Shown piece after piece: positions 37,058 through 47,100 of a stretch of DNA of 64,000 nt. The notes under the pieces were generated by a model that saw nothing but the letters and a program-made list of their open reading frames with translations, did not search any database and was not told the DNA's origin. The translations under genes were made by a program, and so were the position numbers. Source of the stretch: JAEUHQ01 sp964538915 (GTDB taxonomy: Bacteria > Planctomycetota > UBA1135 > UBA2386); NCBI GenBank assembly GCA_964538915.1, contig CAZIFB010000001.1:124001-188000 (forward strand), read 5' to 3'. The stretch's first letter is position 1. Each line of letters begins with the position of its first letter.

Positions 37058-38190
37058 AGCCCGAGAAGCGACGGACACGAGGCCTCTTCGCCGCGCTGGT
37101 CTCCGATCCGTACCGCAAGCTGGTCGCGATCGGCCTCGCCATCGGGCTCTGGTTCCTCATCAACTCGCAGATCCAGGGTTCGGTCGAAATGACCGCGACA
37201 CTCGACTGGGCCGGCGCCGGGGCGCCGAGCGAGCCGTGGAAGGGCAACCGCCTCGTGGTGCTGTTGCCCACCGATCGGGTGGTGGGTCTGCGCTTCATGG
37301 ACGGCGACAAGCCGCAGGACCACGTGAAGGTCCTCCTGTCCGGGCCGCGCTACCGCATCGACGCGCTCTCCAGCGAGAACCTGGACCTGCAGATCACGTC
37401 GTTCACCGGTCTCGACTGGAACACGCGACGCGACGTCGAGTTCACCGCGAGCGACATCCGCCGCGACCTGCAGGGTGTGACGATCGAGCTCGAGCCGAGT
37501 CGCATCCGCCTCGAGGTGGAGCGGCTCGACAAGTGGCAGGTCAAACTCGGCTTCGACTACGTGGAGCTGGTCGAACCGCAGGACTCGCAGTTCGGCGAAC
37601 GGTTGCGCCGCGACCTCGCGGAGTTCTCGCCCCCGGAGGCGACCATTCTCGGGACCGCGAGTGCGATCCAGAGGATCCGCGGCCCCGGCCTGAAGCCGCT
37701 GCGCGCGCGCGTCACCGGAGCGAGTTCTTCGCGGCAGGTCTCCGCGCGCATCGAGCTGACCGCACCGAAGGAACTCGACCTTCGCCTCGCGGAGACGCCC
37801 TCGGTGACCATTCCCGTGCTGCCCGACACGACGCCGTTCGACGTCGAATTGCCGCTCGTCGTCGACGATCTGGCGCTGCCGCTGGACCAGCGCGGGATCT
37901 ACGAGCCGGAAGTGCGGACCAAACTCGTGCGCATCCTCGCCGGCGGTGACCTGCGTTCGAAGCTCGTGGCTCTCGGCGAAGGGGGCGAAACCGCGCGGCG
38001 GCAGAACTGGGCGAAGAACAACCTGCGGCTGCTCGTGCACGTGCCGGCGCCCGAGCCGGGGCTGTCGTACGGGGCGGAGTTCGTCCGCGAGGCGCGTCTG
38101 CTGCTGCTGGGACCGTTGCAGGCGACCGTCGATCGAACCGAGTGCTTCCTCGAAGAGCCGGTTTCGGTGACGCTGCGCAAGAGGACATGA
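37054..38190 (+). CDS. cdaR: YbbR-domain protein, CdaA regulator type
   Basis: A 378-residue protein with one N-terminal membrane helix (LVAIGLAIGLWFLINSQIQG) and a large extracytoplasmic part made of several YbbR-type beta domains (about residues 45-130, 135-220, 225-300 and the last part). In Firmicutes the protein in this operon position, CdaR, modulates the cyclase. Sequence conservation of YbbR domains is low, so the assignment rests on membrane topology, repeat pattern and gene order. It overlaps cdaA and glmM by ATGA on both sides. Confidence 0.85.
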   Translation: MKPEKRRTRGLFAALVSDPYRKLVAIGLAIGLWFLINSQIQGSVEMTATLDWAGAGAPSEPWKGNRLVVLLPTDRVVGLRFMDGDKPQDHVKVLLSGPRYRIDALSSENLDLQITSFTGLDWNTRRDVEFTASDIRRDLQGVTIELEPSRIRLEVERLDKWQVKLGFDYVELVEPQDSQFGERLRRDLAEFSPPEATILGTASAIQRIRGPGLKPLRARVTGASSSRQVSARIELTAPKELDLRLAETPSVTIPVLPDTTPFDVELPLVVDDLALPLDQRGIYEPEVRTKLVRILAGGDLRSKLVALGEGGETARRQNWAKNNLRLLVHVPAPEPGLSYGAEFVREARLLLLGPLQATVDRTECFLEEPVSVTLRKRT

Positions 38191-39530
38191 GCACGATCGA
38201 TCCGCCGAAGTTCGGCACCGACGGCCTGCGCGGCCGAGCCGGTGATTCGCCGATGGACCCGGAGACCCTGCGCCGCGTCGGCTCGGCCCTCGGCGTCCTG
38301 CTGCAACGCTCCGGCACCGAACAGAAGCGGGTCGTCGTCGGCAACGACGGCCGCGAGTCGGCGCCGTGGATCCTCGAAGCGCTGGCGCAAGGGCTCGGCG
38401 CGGCCGAGGTCGCGGTGACTGACGTCGGGCTCTGCACGACACCGGCGCTCGCGTTCCTCGCCGGTTCGCAGCCGTTCGACGCCGGCGTGATGATCAGCGC
38501 GTCGCACAACCCTTCGCACGACAACGGCATCAAGATCTTCGGCGCCGACGGCAACAAGCTGCGGGACGCCGACGAGGCGGAGATCGCGGGGCTGGCCGTC
38601 GCGCTCCGACCGGCCGAACTGCGCACTCCCAGGGTCAAGGGCCGCGCCGACCTGCTGAAGCTCTACGAGGAGAGGCTGGGCGAGCAGTTCTCCGACCTCG
38701 ACCTCTCGGGCCGACGCGTGTGCGTCGACGCCGCGAACGGCGGTGGTTCGTTGCTCGCGCCCGGCGTGCTGCGCTTGTTCGGCGCGGAGGTCGTCGAGGT
38801 CGCTTGCGAGCCGGATGGCTTCAACATCAACGAGGGTGTCGGCGCGCTGCATCCAGAGCACGTGCGTGCCGCGGTGCTCGAGCACGGCGCGTGCCTGGGC
38901 ATCTCGCTCGACGGCGACGGGGATCGCGGGATCTTCGTCGACGAGACGGGTGCGGTTCGCGACGGCGACGACGTGCTCGGCCTGTTCGGTCGCCTGTTGC
39001 ACCGCGAGAAGCGGCTCGTCGGCGACACGGTGGTGGCGACCGTGATGAGCAATCTCGGGCTGCACAAGGTCCTGCGCGAGGCCGGAGTCGCTCTGCACGT
39101 GACGCCGGTCGGCGACCGCCACGTGCACGCGGCGATGCGCGAGCTGCGTGCGACGGTCGGTGGCGAACAGTCGGGGCACATCCTGTTCGCGGACAACGCG
39201 TTGGTCGGCGATGGCCTCTACACGGCGCTGCGCCTGCTCGCGTTGCCGGGCCCGGAAGGGTTCGCCGCGCGGTTTGCCGGGTTCCAGCGCTTCCCGCAGC
39301 GGCTCGTCAACGTGCCCGTCGTCCGGAAGCCGGATCTCACCAGCGTGCCGGCGATCGCTGCCAAGGCCGCCGAGATCGAACGCCGGCTCGGCGCGGATGG
39401 ACGGCTCGTGCTGCGCTACTCGGGCACCGAGCCGAAGTGCCGCGTCATGATCGAGGCGCCGGACGTCGAGACGTGCGAGCGGTCCTGCGCGGAGCTGGCC
39501 GCGGTCATCGCGGCAGAGCTCGGCCGATGA
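38187..39530 (+). CDS. glmM: phosphoglucosamine mutase GlmM
   Basis: A 447-residue cytoplasmic enzyme converting glucosamine-6-phosphate to glucosamine-1-phosphate for peptidoglycan and outer-membrane precursors. Motifs in order: FGTDGLRG at the N-terminus, the phosphoserine loop SASHNPSHDNGIK (catalytic Ser106), the metal site DGDGDR, a substrate loop GEQSGH, and the C-terminal phosphate site RYSGTEP. Length matches the family. It overlaps its neighbours by 4 bp on both sides, and the linkage to cdaA suggests that c-di-AMP and cell-wall precursor synthesis are coordinated here. Confidence 0.96.
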   Translation: MSTIDPPKFGTDGLRGRAGDSPMDPETLRRVGSALGVLLQRSGTEQKRVVVGNDGRESAPWILEALAQGLGAAEVAVTDVGLCTTPALAFLAGSQPFDAGVMISASHNPSHDNGIKIFGADGNKLRDADEAEIAGLAVALRPAELRTPRVKGRADLLKLYEERLGEQFSDLDLSGRRVCVDAANGGGSLLAPGVLRLFGAEVVEVACEPDGFNINEGVGALHPEHVRAAVLEHGACLGISLDGDGDRGIFVDETGAVRDGDDVLGLFGRLLHREKRLVGDTVVATVMSNLGLHKVLREAGVALHVTPVGDRHVHAAMRELRATVGGEQSGHILFADNALVGDGLYTALRLLALPGPEGFAARFAGFQRFPQRLVNVPVVRKPDLTSVPAIAAKAAEIERRLGADGRLVLRYSGTEPKCRVMIEAPDVETCERSCAELAAVIAAELGR

Positions 39531-40195
39531 CCGGGGAGCCGGTGCTCGCGGTTTGCGGCAGCAACCTGACGGGGGACGTGCCGTTCTCGTGCGCCCTGTC
39601 GATCGGCGGACGGATCGTCGAAGCGGTGAGCCCTGCCGGTGAGCGCGGCGACCTCGCGACGCTCGTGGCCGCGCTGTGTTCGCGGGAAGGGCTGCGACCG
39701 GCCGATGTCCGCCGGTTTCGCATCGACGTGGGGCCGGGGTCGTACACCGGGCTGCGCGTCGCGATCACGTTCGTGCGTTCCCTGCAGCGTTTCGGGGGCG
39801 TCGCCGTGGAAGCGATCGACAGCCTCGCGATGCTGGCCGACACGTTTACGGGGCAATCACCAGGCGTGCGCCGGATACGGCCCGTCCTCGACGCGCGGCG
39901 CGAACGGTTGCACTGTGCGACGTTCCGGCGGACGGACGACGGACTCCTCGCCGTCGAGGAGGAGCCGCGCGCCATGCCGTCCGCGGAGGTCGTCGCGGGC
40001 GCGAAGACCGGCGATGTGTTCGTCGTCCCGGCCAACCTCTCGGCCGAACTGCAATCCGTGTTGGCGGCAGCTGCCGAAATCGTGGTGGTGCGCGGTGTCA
40101 CCGCGGCGCAGTTGTTCTCACCCCGCCTCCGGTTCGCGGTGTGCGCCGCGGCGCAGCTCGAGCCCCGCTACCTGATGGCCAGTTACGCGGAGTGA
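39527..40195 (+). CDS. tsaB: TsaB-type tRNA threonylcarbamoyladenosine protein
   Basis: A 222-residue protein of the ASKHA fold. The hallmark DVGPGSYTGLR (about 66-76) and the following VRSLQRFGGVAVEAIDSL match TsaB/YeaZ, the partner that stabilises TsaD in making t6A37 on tRNA. The opening CGSNLTGDVPFSCALS resembles the nucleotide-site edge of the family. Overlap of 4 bp with glmM places it as last gene of the operon. The C-terminal half is poorly conserved, which is normal for TsaB. Confidence 0.9.
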   Translation: MTGEPVLAVCGSNLTGDVPFSCALSIGGRIVEAVSPAGERGDLATLVAALCSREGLRPADVRRFRIDVGPGSYTGLRVAITFVRSLQRFGGVAVEAIDSLAMLADTFTGQSPGVRRIRPVLDARRERLHCATFRRTDDGLLAVEEEPRAMPSAEVVAGAKTGDVFVVPANLSAELQSVLAAAAEIVVVRGVTAAQLFSPRLRFAVCAAAQLEPRYLMASYAE

Positions 40196-40212
40196 TGCGA
40201 GTCCGGGGCGGA

Positions 40213-40236
40213 CCGACGCCGTGCCGTCGGCGTCGG
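40213..40236. terminator. bidirectional terminator-like hairpin between tsaB and the oppositely oriented gene
   Basis: CCGACGCC, 8-base loop, GGCGTCGG: an 8-bp perfect stem in the 63-bp convergent gap, followed by a second short inverted repeat (GTGCC/GGCAC). Confidence 0.5.
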
Positions 40237-40258
40237 CAGTGCCACACGGGGGCACGGG

Positions 40259-41923
40259 TCACTGTTCGGCGAGCACGTCGGCCGTGAGGTCGCCGCTCGG
40301 CGGGAGGGGGGAGAGGATCAGGGCTTCCCCCGGTCGAGACAGACCACACAGCATGAACCCTTGTTGTCGCAGGCCGCTGAGCCGCAGCCGACCTTCGCGG
40401 TCCGCCCATTGGATTGCTTGTTTGGCGCCGACGCCGAGCCACAACCGCGCGCCGCCGCGCGCCTCGCTCTTTCCGTCGAGGCACGTGACAACGATGGCCG
40501 TGCCTTGCTCGACGGTGACCGTGCCGAGGTCGGTGATCGCACCCCCGGTGGTCACGAACGCCTCGTCGTGCCAGCCCGACGGCGAGTCGACGCGGCACGT
40601 GAGGGACAGGTCGGGCTCGAGGTCCAGTCCCGCGAGCGTGAGCGAGCCGTCCTGCGCGGTCGTGCCCGCGGCGACTTCGGGCCACTCGCCGACCCTTGGC
40701 GATCCGTCCTGTTCCACGATGCTTACCCTTGCTCCTGCGACCGGTGTGCGATCGGGCCGCTCGACTCTCACGCGGATGCAGTGCGCCGCATGGACGCCGA
40801 TCGTGTGCTTCGTCGCACCGTCGTAGCGGCCCTCGAACCAGGCGGAGCGCTCGGCGCCCGAGCGGTCCGCGGCGAGTGTGGGATCGAGCACCCGAATCCG
40901 GAAATCTTCGCCGGGTTCGACCGGCGCCGCTGCGACGAACGCCCCGGCGTCGTCCGTGCGCGCAAACGTACGAACAGGAACCCGCGGGTCGCGGTCGACG
41001 CGTTCGATCACGATCCACGTCGAGCGCGGCACGAGTTGGTCGACGACGCGCCCGGTCAGATGCCCGGCCTCGCCGGGATCGGCGAACGTCCGCTCGCGTC
41101 GGCCGCCGCCTTCGGGGAAGTCGTGGCGTGCTGGAACCGCGGGGAGGCCGGGGATCGTCGGACGGACCACCATCGCGTCCGCGAAGGACCAGCCGCGCAC
41201 GGCCCAGCGGCCGTCGACGATCGGTAGGCGCCGCAGTGGGGGCGGAACAGGCAGCGGGAATCCGCCGTGCAGGACGGTGAGGTCGAGAACCGCCGTCGCC
41301 GTGCGGCTGTCGTCGCCCGTGAGGGCGAAGAAGCGTTCCTGCGAAGGGTCGCGCTCGACGCGGCACTCGACGACGGCCTCCTCGTTGCCGTCGACTTCGC
41401 CCTCGAAGGCGTCGTGGTCGGGAGCCCATGCACGAAGCAGGTTCTTGCCGAACGCGACGTGCGGCAGCACGAAGTTGCCCGAAGCGTCGCACTGCACGAT
41501 GTTGCTCGCCAGCGCGAGGCGGTCGCAGTCGACGGGCGCGGCGACGACCCACGCGTGCGGCATCGCGTTCCCCGCGTCGTCGCGTACGACGCCCGTCACG
41601 CGACGCGCCGGCGCGGTGACGATGCGCACGTAGTGCCGGTCCAGGCCGAGCAGGTCGACCCATTCGCCGCCGATCTCGGGTGCGGCGGCAGTGGCGCGCA
41701 GCGTCAGAACGGTCCACGGCAGGCGCGGCAGCACGAACGCCCCTTCGGCATCGGTGAACGAGCGGCCGAGCAGTTCGCCGCCGATCTCCGCGCGCACTTC
41801 GGCGCCCGCTACCGGGCGCTGCATCGGGTCGACGACCGAGCCTTCGAGGCGGCATGTCGGCGGTGACTGGGCGAAAAGGTGTGCCGCTGCCAACCCCGAG
41901 ACGACCACGACGCGAATGGCCAT
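40259..41923 (-). CDS. secreted protein with carboxypeptidase-regulatory-like domains
   Basis: A 554-residue exported protein with a signal peptide (MAIRVVVVSGLAAAHLFAQ). It contains several beta-sandwich modules of the carboxypeptidase-regulatory / transthyretin type: residues 25-95 (CRLEGSVVDPMQRPVAGAEV, FTDAEGAFVLPRLP), 105-165 (RRVTGVVRDDAGNAM, CDASGNFVLPHV), about 275-345 (HLTGRVVDQLVP, TDDAGAFVAAAP) and 385-460 (TPVAGARVSIVEQDGS). Such proteins are frequent in Planctomycetota and are probably surface or periplasmic binding modules. No enzyme site is seen. It is read opposite to tsaB, with the hairpin at 40213-40236 in between, and is divergent from the lipoprotein gene at 42038. Confidence 0.86.
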   Translation of the reverse strand: MAIRVVVVSGLAAAHLFAQSPPTCRLEGSVVDPMQRPVAGAEVRAEIGGELLGRSFTDAEGAFVLPRLPWTVLTLRATAAAPEIGGEWVDLLGLDRHYVRIVTAPARRVTGVVRDDAGNAMPHAWVVAAPVDCDRLALASNIVQCDASGNFVLPHVAFGKNLLRAWAPDHDAFEGEVDGNEEAVVECRVERDPSQERFFALTGDDSRTATAVLDLTVLHGGFPLPVPPPLRRLPIVDGRWAVRGWSFADAMVVRPTIPGLPAVPARHDFPEGGGRRERTFADPGEAGHLTGRVVDQLVPRSTWIVIERVDRDPRVPVRTFARTDDAGAFVAAAPVEPGEDFRIRVLDPTLAADRSGAERSAWFEGRYDGATKHTIGVHAAHCIRVRVERPDRTPVAGARVSIVEQDGSPRVGEWPEVAAGTTAQDGSLTLAGLDLEPDLSLTCRVDSPSGWHDEAFVTTGGAITDLGTVTVEQGTAIVVTCLDGKSEARGGARLWLGVGAKQAIQWADREGRLRLSGLRQQGFMLCGLSRPGEALILSPLPPSGDLTADVLAEQ

Positions 41924-42037
41924 CGGGGCAGTCTACCGATGCCATCGTGCGATGGGCGCCGGGAGCCGCCGAAGCCCGCGTCGGATCGAGCGCCGAGGCA
42001 CCTGCGTGAGGTACCCTTCCGACGCATTCTCGATCCG

Positions 42038-42976
42038 ATGCGGACCACCGGCCTCCTTCTGTTGACGACGCTCGCCGCGTGCGCGACCGGGCTTCCGCCC
42101 GGCGTGGACCCGGAGTGGCGGCAGATCCAGGCCGGGCGCCTCGAGCGACTCCATGCGCCGCGGCATCCGAAGGACGCCGTGGCGGCGCTGCTGGGGCAGG
42201 ATCCGACTCCTGCGACAAGCCGACGCGAACGTCCCATCGATCAGCGCGAGCCGGTCGGCATGCGCACCTTCCGCGAACCACTGCCCGGCTGGGTGGCGCG
42301 CACGAGTCTTGGCTATGGCAGCGTCGCGTTCCGCGCGAAGGGCTCCCAGCTGGACGATCGGGCGCGGGCTGCGTTCCTCGGCGTCGGCGTCGACAGCGCT
42401 CGCGGCACGGCGGTTCATCTGAACACCTGGAGCAGCGACTCGGACCTGTTCGCCGGGCGCCGCATCAACGATGGCGTCGACGCTGCCCCCGCGGACGCGA
42501 GCCTGCGCGGAATCGATCTGTTCCCGCATCTGCGCTTCGACGAGGTGCGGCGCGGCGCGTTCGCAATGCCGATCCGGCTCGGCCTGTTCGGCGACTGGTC
42601 GCGATTGGCCCACCAGGACACGGCGGTCGAGCGGGAGTGGCTCTCGCTCGGGCCTCGGCTGGTCCTTGAGCCTGTTTTCCGGCTTGCGGGAGACGACAGC
42701 GCATGGCTCGAGCTCTACGGGCGTTTCGCAACCGAGGTTGGCCCGGCGTGGTTCACCGAGGAGTTCCGGGGCGGCGACGATCACGATGCGACGTCGCGCT
42801 GGTCCGTTGGTGCCGGTGCCGGTCTGCGCGGTCACGTCGGGCGGATGCACGCCGAACTGGGTTACGACCTGCACCAGACCATGTTCGGGCCCACGAACAC
42901 GGAGCTGCTTGGGGATCGTGGGGGCGTAGACATGCAGAAGCAGCAGCTCTTCTTCGGTCTCGGACTCAGCTTCTGA
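42038..42976 (+). CDS. outer-membrane beta-barrel-like lipoprotein
   Basis: A 312-residue protein with a lipoprotein signal (MRTTGLLLLTTLAAC, lipid-attached Cys15). The rest has alternating hydrophobic strands separated by polar turns, and ends with QLFFGLGLSF, a terminal aromatic as in outer-membrane barrels. A stretch with HLNTWSSDSDLFAGRRINDG lies in the middle. No named family is recognised. It is divergent from the carboxypeptidase-regulatory gene and ends six bases before the left end of the insertion sequence, which did not cut into it. Confidence 0.82.
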   Translation: MRTTGLLLLTTLAACATGLPPGVDPEWRQIQAGRLERLHAPRHPKDAVAALLGQDPTPATSRRERPIDQREPVGMRTFREPLPGWVARTSLGYGSVAFRAKGSQLDDRARAAFLGVGVDSARGTAVHLNTWSSDSDLFAGRRINDGVDAAPADASLRGIDLFPHLRFDEVRRGAFAMPIRLGLFGDWSRLAHQDTAVEREWLSLGPRLVLEPVFRLAGDDSAWLELYGRFATEVGPAWFTEEFRGGDDHDATSRWSVGAGAGLRGHVGRMHAELGYDLHQTMFGPTNTELLGDRGGVDMQKQQLFFGLGLSF

Positions 42977-42982
42977 ATCGCG

Positions 42983-42999
42983 CTGATGCTTTGCGTGGG
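42983..42999 (+). repeat. left terminal inverted repeat of the insertion sequence
   Basis: CTGATGCTTTGCGTGGG; matches the complement of 44141-44157 at 16 of 17 positions (G/C difference at position 11). Confidence 0.85.
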
Positions 43000-43009
43000 T
43001 CTCGATGGG

Positions 43010-44065
43010 TCACGCTGCGGTGATCATGTCGTGATGTCTGGTGGCATCGGTGCTGCTGGGGTGGACCGATAGACGTCCCCAGTCCTGTCGCCACGCCAGC
43101 ATCTCGGTGCCCGTCAGGTTTCGTTCGATGAGCCGGAGAATCACGCCGGGAGCTGCGCGGGCCGCGTCACCATTGTTCCGGGGCCGATGCCAGTTTCGGT
43201 AGGCACTGAAGAAGTCGAGGTGCTGGCGAAGCTGGCGCCGGTTTTTGGAGAAGAGCCATGACAGGCGTCGCAAGCGACTGCAGTTGTCGCGCAGCATCGT
43301 CTCCGTGAGGTTGACGGCGAAGAGAGGGTTCCTCGCGGTTCGCGGGAGCCGGCTCGAAGTCGTCTCGTGCCGAACGCGGTCACCGAGGATCGCGCGCACT
43401 GCGGACCTGTAGAGCGGCTTTTGGTCGGTACGGAGAGTAGCCCCAGCGCCACCAAGCAAGTCTCCTAGGCGCCTCACAACCAGGCGGATGCACGAACGGC
43501 TGCGGTCATGCCGGCGACCCCGCTCCTTCTCGAGTCTTTCGAGTCGTTGGCGCCGCTTGGTCCCCTTGTTGGCCATCCGACGAATCGGTGCCGCGCTGGT
43601 GGCCACTACTAGCTTGGATTCTGCGTCAACCACGACCGGTACCGTGACGGCGCAGATCGACGATGACTCGAACGTCTCCAACTCATCCATCACGAACGTC
43701 CGGTTTGCCGGGAGAGACTGCAGTAGGTTCCGGTTCAGGCGGCGAAGGTGCCTGCTCAGCTTCCGGAACTTGCGTTGCAGGGTGCCCACGTTCATTCCGC
43801 GCAATCGCCCGGTCTGCCGCAGCCCGACCCCACTGGTCAGCAAATGGAAGACGGCTTCATTGTCGTGCGGGCGATGGTCCCGGTAGTCCGCGCGGAACGT
43901 CTGGAACGAGAATCCTCTTCGGCAGACTTTGCACCGGAACCGCGGAACCGCGTCGCGACGGCACTTCGGCAGGTAGTGTCCGCGCCGGACGAAGAACGCC
44001 CTGCGAGGAGCGCGATGCATCGGGCAGGCTCGATTGGGACAACGCGGCGGCACGAATCGAGGCAC
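43010..44065 (-). CDS. DDE-type transposase with zinc-finger N-terminus (IS1-like)
   Basis: A 351-residue transposase. Near the N-terminus are paired cysteine motifs (CPNRACPMH and RFRCKVCRRGFSF), a zinc-ribbon used for DNA binding, then a helix-turn-helix-like part (SGVGLRQTGRLRGMNVGTL). The catalytic core begins with VMDELETFES (first Asp) and VPVVVDAESKLVVATS, with a later RTDQKPLYR (second Asp) and a basic region before the last acidic residue. The single-frame arrangement of zinc finger plus DDE core resembles IS1/IS1595-type enzymes, without a perfect match to a named group. The frame is intact, so the element may be active. Confidence 0.85.
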   Translation of the reverse strand: MPRFVPPRCPNRACPMHRAPRRAFFVRRGHYLPKCRRDAVPRFRCKVCRRGFSFQTFRADYRDHRPHDNEAVFHLLTSGVGLRQTGRLRGMNVGTLQRKFRKLSRHLRRLNRNLLQSLPANRTFVMDELETFESSSICAVTVPVVVDAESKLVVATSAAPIRRMANKGTKRRQRLERLEKERGRRHDRSRSCIRLVVRRLGDLLGGAGATLRTDQKPLYRSAVRAILGDRVRHETTSSRLPRTARNPLFAVNLTETMLRDNCSRLRRLSWLFSKNRRQLRQHLDFFSAYRNWHRPRNNGDAARAAPGVILRLIERNLTGTEMLAWRQDWGRLSVHPSSTDATRHHDMITAA

Positions 44066-44140
44066 TAGTGGCGATCTCCTCGGGGCAACACCGTGCCCCG
44101 ACCGCCAAGTGCCTCGCCGAGCCGCCGCGGTTACACCCTG

Positions 44141-44157
44141 CCCACGGAAAGCATCAG
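44141..44157 (-). repeat. right terminal inverted repeat of the insertion sequence
   Basis: CCCACGGAAAGCATCAG; complement of the left end with one mismatch. Confidence 0.85.
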
Positions 44158-44166
44158 TTCAGGGGT

Positions 44167-47100
44167 TCAGGGGAACTGAGTAAACAGGTTGACGAAGGGG
44201 TTCGAGACAACCCACTGCGTGAACGTCGGGTCGAGCGTCAGCACCTGGCTGTACAACAGCGCCCCTTCCGGGACCGAGACAGGTGAGGCCGGGAACACCA
44301 GCGTGGAGACACCTGCCCCGTCGGTCGAGGCGCCGATCAGGTTGATCGCACCGCCGACCTGGAACGTGGGGAATCCCGGGATCGACACCGGGCCCGGGGC
44401 ATCGGAGAACAACAGGAACCACGGCCAGGACGGTTGCTGGGTGGTCACCGTCAGCGTGATGCTCGCGCCTTGTGCCGCTTGTTCCGGCAGCAGGCGCAGC
44501 TCGGCGTCGAGCGGGACGGTCGTCTTCGTGCCGAGCTCGACATCGTCGATGTTCCATCCGCCGAACTGGACCCCGCCGTCGGCGTCCAGGCGCCACTCGA
44601 GCTGTACGAGTGGGTTGTTGTCCGCCATGGGCAGCAGGTACTCGACGGTCTGCCACGACGTGTCCATGGTGTTCGAGGCGATCGGATTCGACCACACCAG
44701 CTGGCCGTTGCAGCGCAGCGTTGCCTGGTCGAACTGGCCCGCCTCGATGGTGAGCCAGCGCTTGAAGCGCAGGCGGACACCGACCTGGCCTGTGCAGTTG
44801 ATGATCGGCGACCGGAGGTAGTTGTGGGCGTTCGCCGCGTAGGAGCCGTTCCAGTTCGTGGTGCCGATCGTGTTGCCGAGGTCGTTGCCGTAGCAGTTCG
44901 TCCCGGTCGCCGCGTTGGCCGGGTCGGCCCATGCGGTTCCGCCACTGGTGCCCGACTTGCCGGCGGGATCGCCGACTTGCCAGTCGTTCTGACCGGAGAC
45001 GAGAGCGCTGGTCCAGCCGGCGCCGCCGGTCTCGAAGCCTTCGGTGTAGAAGACGACGAGCGGCTGACCGGGTGCTGCGTCGACGTCGTACGAGATCTCA
45101 CCGGTCGCCGGGAAGCGAACGATCGCGCCGGTGCTGTGCACCGCTTCGATGTGGTAGGTCACCGCGCCGCTCGCGAGCCCGGGCAGCAGAGCGCGGTAGC
45201 CGAACACGATCCCGGTGCTCTGCATGTTGCGCACGAGCCCGATGCCATTGGCGGTGTAGTGGAGTCGCACCTGGTTGAACGAACCGGAGAACGGCACGAC
45301 GTTGACGTTCACCATGCGCGGCGTGAGGCGCTCCGTCGTCGTCGTGAGTGGGACGTGGGCGATCGAGCCGAACTGCTGCTCGGGGAACGGCAGCAGCTTC
45401 GCGTTCGCCGCTCCGCTGAGTTGCACGTAGTGCGGCGTGCCGTTGAGCAGGTTGCCGTCGTCGTCGTCCGCGATGAAGACCTCGCGCACCGCGTCGACCT
45501 GGTTGGTCGCATCGGCGACGATCGAGCCGACCACGATGTCGTTGGAGACGTCGATGGCGGTCTGGACCGGCAGGGCCAGCTTCAGGCGGCTGCGCAGTTC
45601 CCACGCGAATCCCATCCAGACCTGGCCGGCCGTGTGCACGGCCTGGCCCGTTTGCGGATAGGTGCGCGAGTTGATGCCGTTGCGCAGCGGGACGCCCGCC
45701 GAGTTGAAGCCGCTGCCGAGCAGGTTGCTGTCGACCAGGAACATTCCGACGATGTCACCCCAACCCTCGCTGAGGCCGTCACCGGTGACGTTCGAGATGC
45801 CGCCGTACTGCGCGTCGAGACCGTGGCCCCACTCGTGTGCGATGACCGTCGAGAACGCGGTGTTCGCGCAGCCTCCGCCCGCCGAGTAGAAGTTGATCGT
45901 GTTGCCCGAGTAGTAGGCATTGCACGTGAGGGCGATGTTGACCGTCGGCGTGATCGCACTCGCCGTGTTCAGTTGCGCCGTGTTGCCGAGGATCCCGCGG
46001 GCCCATTCGTTCGTGCGATCGACCCAGTAGGCGGTCGTCGTGTGCGCGGCCTGCGCAACCGTCGCGCCGCTCGTCAGCAACTGGATCGTGGTGTTGACGC
46101 CGGGAGTCACCGTGAACACGCCCGCGGGCGCGTCGGAACCCTGGATCGCCGCGTAGTGGGTGCCGTCCAGGTTCGCGACCGTGATGTCGACCGGGTTCGC
46201 GATGTCGATGATGAACTGGCCGTTGGCGTCGGTGGTTCGTGTGCCGAGCCCCGGGACGTTGAGCACGAGGCCGCGCAGCGGCGTGTTCACCAAGGAGCTG
46301 AAGGCGTCGTTGCCGGTGCGCGTCCAGGCGTTGACCGTCACCGTGGTCAGGACGGGCAGCGGGGCGCTGCTGTCCTTCGCCGCGAGGGCACGGTCGATTG
46401 CCGGCGCCTCGGCCGCGCGTCCGTGCGTTGCCTTCGAGCAACCGGGGATGCTGCACTCGTGCTTGTCGCTCTCGTAGTGCAGGACGGCGCCCGAATGTGC
46501 GTCGACGAAGTAGCGGCCGATGGGGCCGTTGCCGCTGGCGTCGACGTTGCTGATCGCGACCTCCCACGCGAGGGAAACGGGCGCGAGGGTGCGCGCGGCG
46601 ACGTCACCCCAGATCACGAGACGGGGGGCTGGGATCGGCGCGGGCTGCTTCACGCCGGTCGGGATCTCCTTGCTCTCCGTCCATGCGACCGCGTTCGCCG
46701 CGTCGTCCGAGATCGTCGGGATGGTCGTGAAGCCGGCGGGGATCTGGAAGGCGCGGCTGCCGAACATGGCGACCGTGCCGTTCATGTTGATGCGGACGTC
46801 GGCGCGTCCTTCGACCACCGGAACGCCGCCATAGAACTGGTCGAAGACGAAGGACCATGTGCGCCCCATCCGGGCGCCGATGATCTCGCGGAACGTCGAG
46901 TCGCCGAGTCCGAGCAGGTCGGCGCGATCGGCGAGCAGGCGGAGCGCGTGGCGACGCGCTTCCTCGAGCGAGTTCTCACGCCAGTCGGGGAGGCGAAGGC
47001 CGGTGCCGTAGATCGCACTCGGAGTTCCGGTGGCAGGGTGCCATTGAGCGATCCATTGGCCGCCGGCTTCGGTCTGGAACAGGGCGAATGCGTCCTTGGG

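Larger units (their letters stand above)
42983..44157. mobile_element. insertion sequence with one transposase gene
   Basis: A 1175-bp element bounded by inverted repeats: left CTGATGCTTTGCGTGGG (42983-42999), right its complement with one mismatch (44141-44157). It contains a single full-length transposase gene on the minus strand. No target duplication can be seen: flanking bases on the two sides differ. It lies in the gap between two convergent genes, 6 bp after one stop and 9 bp before the other. Confidence 0.85.
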
